Source of the DNA: Thiobacillus sp. UBA2597
GTDB taxonomy: Bacteria; Pseudomonadota; Gammaproteobacteria; Burkholderiales; Thiobacillaceae
Direction: 5' to 3'
DNA length: 64,000 bases
Assembly: GCA_002339725.1 (NCBI GenBank)
Contig: DDKN01000077.1
Span: forward strand, 58,957 to 122,956
Shown: positions 58,342 to 64,000 of the stretch, one piece after another
Numbering within the stretch: position 1 is the stretch's first letter
Layout of the letters: each line of letters begins with the position of its first letter
Made by a program: the position numbers and the translations under genes
The notes under the pieces: model-generated
What the model was told of the DNA's origin: nothing
The model's database searches: none
The model's input: only the letters and a program-made list of their open reading frames with translations

Positions 58342-59727
58342 TCAGGCCGCCAACCTCGCCAGCAGTTTGTCGTGAATGCCGCCGAAGCCGCCGTTGCTCA
58401 TGATCAGCACATGGTCGCCGCTCCTGGCCGCGCGCGCAATGGCCTCGATCAGGGCATCGAGCTCCTGCCGAACCACGGCCTTGTCGCCCAGGGGCGCCAG
58501 GGCACCGGCCACGTCCCAGTCGACCCCGCCGGCATAGCAGAACACCAGGTCCGCCCCCTGCAGGCTGTCGGGCAGCTGCGCCTTCATGGTGCCGAGCTTC
58601 ATGGTGTTGGAGCGCGGCTCGAGCACCGCCAGGATGCGATCCCCGTCCACCTTGGCGCGCAGGCCGGCCAGGGTGGTCTCGATCGCGGTCGGGTGATGGG
58701 CGAAATCGTCGTAGACGGTGATGCCGCGCACCTCGCCGCGCAGCTCGAGCCGCCGCTTCACGTTTTGGAAGCGGCCCAGGGCCTCGATTGCGGCCTTCAC
58801 CGGCACCCCGGCATGGCGCGCGGCGGCGAGGGCGGCCAGGGCGTTCATCCGGTTGTGCTCGCCCAGGAGTTCCCATTCCACCCGGCCCTGCAGCCGGCCG
58901 TCGAACAGCACATCGAAGGCATTCGGTCCCTGCGCCACCGCCTGCCATCCCCCTCCCTGCCCTCCCCCACAAGTGGGGGAGGGTTGGAAAGAGGGAGAAC
59001 CAAAACGCTCCACCGGCGTCCAGCAGCCGCGCGCGAGCACGCGCTCCAGGCTCGCCTCGCGGCCGTTGGCCACGATCAGGCCGTTGCCCGGCACGGTGCG
59101 CACCAGGTGGTGGAACTGGGTCTCGATCGCCGCCAGGTCGGGAAAGATGTCGGCGTGGTCGTATTCCAGGTTGTTCAGCACCGCCGTGCGCGGGCGGTAG
59201 TGGACGAACTTGGAGCGCTTGTCGAAGAAGGCGGTGTCGTATTCGTCGGCCTCGATCACGAAGAAGGGCGACTCGGTCAGGCGCGCCGAGACCCCGAAGT
59301 TGCGCGGCACGCCGCCGACCAGGTAGCCGGGGTTGAGCCCAGCGTCTTCCAGGATCCAGGCCAGCATGCCCGAGGTGGTGGTCTTGCCGTGGGTACCGGC
59401 CACCGCCAGCACCCATTTGTCGCGCAGCACGTTTTCATAAAGCCACTGCGGCCCGGAGATGTAGGGCAGGCCGCGGTCGAGGATGGCCTCCATCAGGGGC
59501 TGCTTGCCGCGGGTGACCACGTTGCCGATGACGTAGACATCGGGATCGAGCTCGATCTGCTCGGCGCCGAAGCCCTGGATCAGCTCGATGCCCTGGGCTT
59601 CGAGTTGGGTGCTCATCGGCGGATAGACATTGGCGTCGCAGCCGGTGACCCGGTGCCCCGCCTGCTTGGCGATGACGGCGATGCCGCCCATGAAGGTGCC
59701 GCAGATGCCGAGGATGTGAATATGCAT
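58342..59727 (-). CDS. mpl: UDP-MurNAc-tripeptide ligase Mpl, with in-frame repeat insertion
   Basis: Recycles murein tripeptide by joining it to UDP-MurNAc. MHIHILGICGTFMGGIAVIA, the P-loop VAGTHGKTTTSGML (about 109-121), EADEYDTAFFDKRSKF, NNLEYDHADIF, and DDFAHHPTAIE are those of Mpl. The 461-residue length is normal for the family. Odd: residues about 243-260 (SPSFQPSPTCGGGQGGG) are absent from typical Mpl and are encoded by a palindromic repeat at 58948-59001. The frame continues intact into WQAVAQGPNAFDVLFDG. ATG at 59727. Confidence 0.95.
   Translation of the reverse strand: MHIHILGICGTFMGGIAVIAKQAGHRVTGCDANVYPPMSTQLEAQGIELIQGFGAEQIELDPDVYVIGNVVTRGKQPLMEAILDRGLPYISGPQWLYENVLRDKWVLAVAGTHGKTTTSGMLAWILEDAGLNPGYLVGGVPRNFGVSARLTESPFFVIEADEYDTAFFDKRSKFVHYRPRTAVLNNLEYDHADIFPDLAAIETQFHHLVRTVPGNGLIVANGREASLERVLARGCWTPVERFGSPSFQPSPTCGGGQGGGWQAVAQGPNAFDVLFDGRLQGRVEWELLGEHNRMNALAALAAARHAGVPVKAAIEALGRFQNVKRRLELRGEVRGITVYDDFAHHPTAIETTLAGLRAKVDGDRILAVLEPRSNTMKLGTMKAQLPDSLQGADLVFCYAGGVDWDVAGALAPLGDKAVVRQELDALIEAIARAARSGDHVLIMSNGGFGGIHDKLLARLAA
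58948..59001. repeat. Palindromic repeat, family A copy 6, inside mpl
   Basis: CCTCCCTGCCCTCCCCCAC, loop AAG, then TGGGGGAGGG and GAGGGAG. Its sequence is the same hairpin type as the double copy at 61124-61202. It is coding on the minus strand and does not break the frame. Confidence 0.78.
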
Positions 59728-59801
59728 TTGTCGTTATCGAATCAGAAAATCCGTGGGCGCATTATCCACCATGCAGCTGCGCCCAGCGATGCCGGCAGCG
59801 G

Positions 59802-60131
59802 CTATTCAGGCTTGCCATAAGCCCGCTCGACCTTGGCCACGCGCACGACGTAGTCTTCGTACCAGGCACGCTGGCCCCGCTCCTGGGCGACGAGATGTTC
59901 CGCGTTCGCCTTCCAATGCTCGATCGCCTCGATCGAGGCCCAGTAGGAGACCGTGATGCCGAAGCCATCCGGCTCGCGCGCGCTTTCCATGCCGAGGAAA
60001 CCGGGTTGCGCTGCCGCCAGCTCGACCATCCTTTCGGCCATTTGCCGGTAGCCCGCATCGCCAGGGCTGCGGCGCGAGGAAAAGATCACGGCGTAATAAG
60101 GCGGCTCCGGCGTGCTGGCGATGCCCGGCAC
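59802..60131 (-). CDS. Antibiotic biosynthesis monooxygenase-fold protein
   Basis: A 109-residue dimeric alpha+beta barrel protein. YYAVIFSSRRSPGDAGYRQMAERMVELAAAQPGFLGMES and SYWASIEAIEHWKANAEHLVAQERG give the typical ABM pattern of a strand, a long helix and a W-helix, as in haem-degrading or quinol monooxygenase-like proteins. The function is unknown. GTG at 60131 starts 2 bases after the lipA stop, so it is cotranscribed with lipA. Confidence 0.82.
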   Translation of the reverse strand: MPGIASTPEPPYYAVIFSSRRSPGDAGYRQMAERMVELAAAQPGFLGMESAREPDGFGITVSYWASIEAIEHWKANAEHLVAQERGQRAWYEDYVVRVAKVERAYGKPE

Positions 60132-60133
60132 GA

Positions 60134-61060
60134 TTACAGCCCGGCCGCCTGCCGGTCGGCGTGATAGGAACTGCGCACCATGGGCCCGCAGGCGGCATTG
60201 AGAAAACCCATCTCGCTCGCCGCACGCTCGAACTCGGCGAATTGTTCCGGCGTCACGTAACGCTCCACCGAGAGGTGATGGCCCGAGGGCTGCAGATACT
60301 GGCCGATGGTCAGCATGTCGACGTCGTGGGCGCGCAGGTCGCGCATGACCGCGAGCACTTCTTCGTCGGTCTCGCCCAGGCCGAGCATGATGCCGGACTT
60401 GGTCGGCACATTCGGCAGCCGCGCCTTGAACTCCTTCAGCAGTTGCAAGGAATGGGCGTAATCGGCGCCGGGCCGGCAGGCCTTATACAGGCGGGGCACG
60501 GTCTCCAGGTTGTGGTTCATCACGTCGGGCGGCGTGGCGGCGAGGATGTCGAGCGCGACCTCGAGCCGGCCGCGAAAGTCCGGCGTCAAAATCTCGATCC
60601 GGGTGTTGGGCGAGGCCTCACGCACGGCGCGGATGCAATCGGCGAAGTGTGTCGCGCCGCCGTCTCTGAGGTCGTCGCGGTCGACGCTGGTGATGACCAC
60701 GTATTTGAGGCGCATCGCGGCCACGGTCTCGGCCAGGTGGGCCGGCTCGTTCGGGTCGGGCGGCAGCGGCTTGCCGTGGCCCACGTCGCAGAAGGGGCAG
60801 CGCCGGGTGCACAGGTCGCCCAGGATCATGAAGGTGGCGGTGCCGTGGCGGAAGCACTCGCCCAGATTGGGGCAGGAGGCCTCCTCGCACACGGTATGCA
60901 GGCCCTTGGCGCGCAGCACGGCCTTGAGCTCGGCCACCTCGGGCGCGTTGGGCGACTTGGCGCGGATCCAGGCCGGCATCTTGAGCCGGGGCTTGGCCAC
61001 CACCTTGATCGGGATGCGCGCGGTCTTGGCCCGGCCCTTGTGCAGTTCTACATCGGCCAT
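60134..61060 (-). CDS. lipA: Lipoyl synthase
   Basis: Radical SAM enzyme that inserts two sulfurs into octanoyl groups on lipoyl domains. The auxiliary [4Fe-4S] cluster Cys are C58, C63 and C69 ([14 protein letters not shown]), and the radical SAM CxxxCxxC is C84, C88, C91 (LCTRRCPFC). The C-terminal [18 protein letters not shown] includes the Ser ligand of the auxiliary cluster (RSSYHAD). The 308-residue length is normal. The usual partner lipB is not in the window. Confidence 0.96.
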   Translation of the reverse strand: MADVELHKGRAKTARIPIKVVAKPRLKMPAWIRAKSPNAPEVAELKAVLRAKGLHTVCEEASCPNLGECFRHGTATFMILGDLCTRRCPFCDVGHGKPLPPDPNEPAHLAETVAAMRLKYVVITSVDRDDLRDGGATHFADCIRAVREASPNTRIEILTPDFRGRLEVALDILAATPPDVMNHNLETVPRLYKACRPGADYAHSLQLLKEFKARLPNVPTKSGIMLGLGETDEEVLAVMRDLRAHDVDMLTIGQYLQPSGHHLSVERYVTPEQFAEFERAASEMGFLNAACGPMVRSSYHADRQAAGL

Positions 61061-61123
61061 CTTTAAAACCCGAACAAAAACCGCATTTTACGGGCAATCG
61101 GCTATCATGGCCCGCCTTTTGAA

Positions 61124-61202
61124 TCTCCCCCTCCCAGCCTCCCCCACGAGTGGGGGAGGGGTGCTCCCTCCCCACAAGTGGGGAGGGTTGGGGTGGGGAA
61201 TC
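61124..61202. repeat. Double palindromic repeat, family A copy 7 (lipA-cobW region)
   Basis: Two successive hairpins: CCTCCCCCACGAGTGGGGGAGG and CTCCCTCCCCACAAGTGGGGAGGG-like. They lie between divergent lipA and the CobW gene, inside the 160-base shared upstream region, and match the copy within mpl most closely. Confidence 0.75.
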
Positions 61203-61220
61203 TGTGAGTACGCCACCAAG

Positions 61221-62279
61221 ATGGACCAAGCCATCCCCGTTACCTTGTTGACTGGTTTTTTGGGCAGCGGCAAGACCACACTGCTCAATCACCTGCTGCG
61301 CCACCTGCCGCTCACCGCCGTGGTGATGAACGAGTTCGGCGAGGTCGGCCTCGACCACCAGCTCCTGGAAGAAACCCGCGGCCCGCTCGCCCTGCTCTCG
61401 GGCGGCTGCGTCTGCTGCCAGGTGCAGGGCTCGCTCGCGCCCACCTTGAAGAACCTGTACCTGGCGCGCCAGAAGGGCGAGATCCCGAAATACGAACGGG
61501 TGATCATCGAGACCACGGGCATCGCCGACCCGGCGCCCATCCTTGACACCCTCCTCAACGACCGCTGGCTGGCCAAGCGCCACCAGCTCGACGGCGTGGT
61601 GACCACGGTGGACGCGGTGCTGGCCGAGCAGCAGCTCGACAGTTATTTCGAGGCGGTGCGCCAGGTGGCGGTGGCCGACCGCCTGCTCATCACCAAGAGC
61701 GATCTGGCCGGGCCTGAGCTGACCGAGGCGGCGAAGGCGCGCGTCGCCGCACTCAACCCGGCCGCGCCCATCCACACCGTGCTCAAGGGCGAGATCGACC
61801 CCGAGCTCATCCTCCACGTCGGCCTCTACGACCCGGAGCGCAAGCACCCGGACGTGCGCCGCTGGCTCAACGCCGAGCGCTACAGGCCGGTGCAGGCGAG
61901 CGGCCTGCTCGGCACCAGGCCGGCGGCGCCGGCGCTGCACGACGCGCGCATCCGCGCCTTCAGCCTGAGCTTCGATCAGGCCCTGGACTGGACCGGGGTG
62001 CACAGCGCCCTGGAGATGCTGACCGCCTTTCGTGCCCAGAACCTGTTGCGCATGAAGGCCATCGTCAATATAAAAGGCGAGCCCGGGCCGGTGGTACTGC
62101 ATGCGGTGCAGCACGTGGTCTACCCGCCCGAGCGTCTGGCGGCCTGGCCGGATGCCGACCACAGCAGCCGTTTTGTCTTTATCGTCAGCGACTTGGAAGA
62201 GGCCTTCGTGGCCAAGCTGCTGAACGATTTCACCCAGGCGGCCGGCCAGGGGGTTCTCAATCGACCATCCGTGGCATAA
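61221..62279 (+). CDS. CobW/COG0523-family GTPase (metallochaperone)
   Basis: A 352-residue G3E GTPase. The P-loop TGFLGSGKTTLL is at about residues 11-22, the metal-binding CxCC in LLSGGCVCCQVQG (C63, C65, C66), the switch region IIETTGIADPAPI and the NKxD-like TKSD (LLITKSDLAG). The C-terminal CobW_C domain (FSLSFDQALDWTGVHSALEML) is present. The family delivers zinc or other metals to client enzymes. The next gene is dksA, an arrangement seen elsewhere near zinc-independent DksA. ATG at 61221. Confidence 0.92.
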   Translation: MDQAIPVTLLTGFLGSGKTTLLNHLLRHLPLTAVVMNEFGEVGLDHQLLEETRGPLALLSGGCVCCQVQGSLAPTLKNLYLARQKGEIPKYERVIIETTGIADPAPILDTLLNDRWLAKRHQLDGVVTTVDAVLAEQQLDSYFEAVRQVAVADRLLITKSDLAGPELTEAAKARVAALNPAAPIHTVLKGEIDPELILHVGLYDPERKHPDVRRWLNAERYRPVQASGLLGTRPAAPALHDARIRAFSLSFDQALDWTGVHSALEMLTAFRAQNLLRMKAIVNIKGEPGPVVLHAVQHVVYPPERLAAWPDADHSSRFVFIVSDLEEAFVAKLLNDFTQAAGQGVLNRPSVA

Positions 62280-62290
62280 TGCAGCGCCAA

Positions 62291-62310
62291 TTTTGTACCT
62301 TCATACAAAA
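62291..62310 (+). promoter_or_regulatory. Inverted repeat before dksA
   Basis: TTTTGTA (62291-62297) and TACAAAA (62304-62310) around CCTTCA. It lies 14 bases before the dksA ribosome-site start and 11 bases after the CobW stop; it could be an operator or a small leader hairpin. Confidence 0.5.
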
Positions 62311-62324
62311 GCAGGAGGAATGCC

Positions 62325-63215
62325 GTGGCTACTGCAAGCAAGAAGGCACCCGCTAAGGCCGGCAGCAAACCCGCTGCCAGGAAGGCAGCGCCCGCCAAGA
62401 CCAGCAAGCCCGTGGCCAAGAAGGCGGCACCGGTGAAGGCCAGCGCGAGCAAAAAAGCGGCGCCGGCCAAGGCAAGCAAGCCCGCCGCCAGGAAGCCGGC
62501 ACCCGCCAAGGCGAGCACGCCCGCGGCCAAAAAGGCCGCCCCGGTCAAGCGCGCTCAGCCTGCGGCGAAGAAGGCCGCCCCTGCCAAGAAGGCCAGCAGC
62601 ACCCAGGCCGTTGCCAAGCCAGCGGCCAAGAAGCCGGCACCGGCCAAGGCCGCCGCCAAACCGACGGCCAGGAAGCCGGAGCCCATCAAAGCAACCCAGA
62701 CCGTGAAGAAAGCAACACCTGCCGTGACCAAGACCGTCCCTGCCGCCCCGGCGAAAACGACCAAGTCCGCCACCTCCGTCAGCAAGCCTGCCCGGCCCAT
62801 GCCCCCGGGCATTCTGAGCGAAGAGCAGATCCTCAAGATGTCCGACAAGGACTACATGAACGAGGCCCAGCTCGCCTTCTTCAAGGCCAAGCTCCTGATG
62901 ATGAAGGAAGACATCCTGGACAACGCGCGCGAGACCGGCGAGCACCTCAAGGAGAACGAGGTCTTCGCCGATCCCAACGACCGCGCCACCGTGGAAGAAG
63001 AGAACATGCTGGAGCAGCGCGTGCGCGACCGCGAACGCAAGCTCCTGAAGAAGATCGATTCCGCCCTGCGCCGCATCGAGTCGGGCGAATACGGCTATTG
63101 CCTGGAGACCGGCGAGCCGATCGGCCTGGCCCGGCTGATCGCCCGCCCGACCGCCGAACTCTCCATCGAGGCGCAGGAGAAGCACGAGCGGCGCGAGCGG
63201 CTGTACGCCGACTGA
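62325..63215 (+). CDS. dksA: DksA with long histone H1-like N-terminal extension and no zinc finger
   Basis: An RNA polymerase secondary-channel regulator acting with ppGpp. The DksA core (about 160-296) has LSEEQILKMSDKDYMNEAQLAFFKAKL, the coiled-coil tip DPNDRATVEEE (D216 and D219, equal to D71/D74 of E. coli), and EYGYCLETGEPIGLARLIARPTAELSIEAQEKHERRER. Only one of the four zinc-finger Cys remains (C259; the others are Thr, Ser and Ala). Residues 1-155 are a Lys/Ala/Pro-rich repeat (KKAPAK-, KPAAKKAAPAK-type), like histone H1 tails. GTG at 62325 follows AGGAGG by 6 bases. Confidence 0.93.
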   Translation: MATASKKAPAKAGSKPAARKAAPAKTSKPVAKKAAPVKASASKKAAPAKASKPAARKPAPAKASTPAAKKAAPVKRAQPAAKKAAPAKKASSTQAVAKPAAKKPAPAKAAAKPTARKPEPIKATQTVKKATPAVTKTVPAAPAKTTKSATSVSKPARPMPPGILSEEQILKMSDKDYMNEAQLAFFKAKLLMMKEDILDNARETGEHLKENEVFADPNDRATVEEENMLEQRVRDRERKLLKKIDSALRRIESGEYGYCLETGEPIGLARLIARPTAELSIEAQEKHERRERLYAD

Positions 63216-63252
63216 GCCCGGACCGCCCGGTCGTCGCCGTGGCGCATGCATC

Positions 63253-63735
63253 GTGCTGAACCCGGAAACCTGGGAGCTCCTCAGCTACGTCGTCACGGTG
63301 ATCGGCCTGCCCCTGGCCATCGCGGTCTTCCTCTGGGAGCAGCGCAAGGAACGCCTGGCCGAAGAGGAAGAGCTGCACCAGCGCCTCGCCGCCGCCTATA
63401 CCGACTTTCTCAAACTGGTGTTGGCCAACGCCGACCTGCAACTGCTGCAACGCCACGCCCAACCGCCCGAACTCGATGCCGAGCAGCAGGAACGCCGCTT
63501 TGCCCTGTTCGGCATTCTGACCGCCATCTTCGAGCAGGCCTATGTCATGGTCTACGAAGACCGCATGAGCCGCCAGCGCCAGCGCCTGTGGCAGAACTGG
63601 GCCGACTACATGGAAGACTGGTGCGCCCGCGCCGATTACCGCGCCGCCCTGCCGGAACTGCTGCGCGGTGAAGACCCCGAGTTCGCCGACTATCTGCGGC
63701 GGATGGCGGCCAGGGCCCAGGCCAGGGCCGCATGA
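63253..63735 (+). CDS. Membrane-anchored hypothetical protein
   Basis: I do not recognise this 160-residue protein. One N-terminal transmembrane segment ([22 protein letters not shown], about 9-30) is followed by a long charged helix ([38 protein letters not shown]) and a cytoplasmic helical part rich in Trp and Arg. GTG at 63253. Its stop overlaps the yidD ATG (ATGA), so the two are coupled, which hints at a membrane-related role. Confidence 0.65.
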   Translation: MLNPETWELLSYVVTVIGLPLAIAVFLWEQRKERLAEEEELHQRLAAAYTDFLKLVLANADLQLLQRHAQPPELDAEQQERRFALFGILTAIFEQAYVMVYEDRMSRQRQRLWQNWADYMEDWCARADYRAALPELLRGEDPEFADYLRRMAARAQARAA

Positions 63736-63959
63736 ATCCGATCCAGCGCCTGCTCATCGGGCTGATCCGCCTGTATCAGATCGCCCTGTCGCCCTATTTC
63801 GGCAGCCAGTGCCGGTTCACGCCGACCTGCTCGGAATACGCCAAGGCGGCGGTGCAGCAACACGGTGCGCTCAAGGGCAGTTGGCTGGCGCTGCGCCGCA
63901 TCGCGCGCTGCCATCCCTATCACCCCGGCGGTCACGACCCGGTGCCGCCGCCGAAGTAA
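63732..63959 (+). CDS. yidD: Membrane protein insertion efficiency factor YidD
   Basis: A 75-residue protein that assists YidC-mediated insertion. [42 protein letters not shown] and [14 protein letters not shown] are diagnostic (the CRFxPTCSxYA and HPGGxDPVP motifs). The start overlaps the upstream stop. The usual neighbours rnpA and yidC are not here, so this is a detached locus. Confidence 0.95.
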   Translation: MNPIQRLLIGLIRLYQIALSPYFGSQCRFTPTCSEYAKAAVQQHGALKGSWLALRRIARCHPYHPGGHDPVPPPK

Positions 63960-63972
63960 GACCGGCAGCCGT

Positions 63973-63978
63973 TATAAT
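63973..63978 (+). promoter_or_regulatory. TATAAT box at the window end
   Basis: TATAAT, a consensus -10 box, lies 14 bases after the yidD stop. No convincing -35 is present at 16-18 bases upstream. It could serve a gene beyond the window. Confidence 0.4.
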
Positions 63979-64000
63979 CCGGCTCTTTTGAATTTCGAGT

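Noticed and set aside
62325..62790. The Lys/Ala/Pro repeat as a separate H1-like gene or a CRISPR-like array
   Set aside because: It is in one frame with the DksA core with no stop, and the DNA units are irregular codon repeats without spacers.

Overview
The window is GC-rich chromosomal DNA from a Gram-negative bacterium, most likely a betaproteobacterium. The evidence is the gene set and order: gluQRS, zapA-ssrS-fau, dusB-fis-purH-purD, a DksA without a zinc finger, infA beside csp, and aerobic hemF. I see no phage, transposase, CRISPR array, rRNA or tRNA gene. Coding density is high and no gene-free stretch exceeds about 300 bases. The longest, 1743-2025, holds a repeat composite.

Layout. 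1-1742: gluQRS (partial), a ZapB-like coiled coil, zapA, 6S RNA and 5-formyl-THF cyclo-ligase. 2026-6821: a complete livKHMGF branched-chain amino acid ABC operon on the minus strand, followed by a small cytochrome c and a DUF255 thioredoxin-fold protein. 9409-13087: bioA, and divergently malQ. 13092-15847: a DUF2189 membrane protein, a di-haem peroxidase and an orphan gene. 15989-20308: two complete groESL operons, only the second with a CIRCE operator. 20468-24988: a TonB-dependent receptor, a YfiR-like protein and a CHASE8 hybrid kinase. 25057-28988: FAH-family hydrolase, TauE, a class V aminotransferase, a dinucleotide-binding protein and a small secreted Cys-rich protein. 28998-32487: lnt, a SenB-type selenosugar synthase and selD in one overlapping minus-strand operon. 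32591-36889: dusB, fis, purH, purD. 37063-44899: a copper-type TonB receptor, hemF, a large PBP-like protein and hemA. 44960-51239: prfA, infA, csp, a methyltransferase, prmC, a HigBA-type toxin-antitoxin module and fbp. 51450-54848: tonB-like, RNase II-like and YqiA-like genes. 54916-59727: a four-gene Mla-type lipid transport operon and mpl. 59802-64000: a monooxygenase-fold protein, lipA, a CobW GTPase, dksA with a histone H1-like extension, an orphan membrane-anchored protein and yidD.

Two themes stand out. First, several families of palindromic dispersed repeats sit between genes. One of them, a CCCTCTCCC/GGGAGAGGG-type hairpin, also lies inside three biosynthetic genes (bioA, hemF, mpl), where it is read in frame and adds about 18-26 residues. 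Second, a senB-type gene overlaps selD with no senA beside it, which suggests a selenosugar or other small selenium metabolite rather than standard selenoneine synthesis. All homology calls come from reading the translations; no database search was run.
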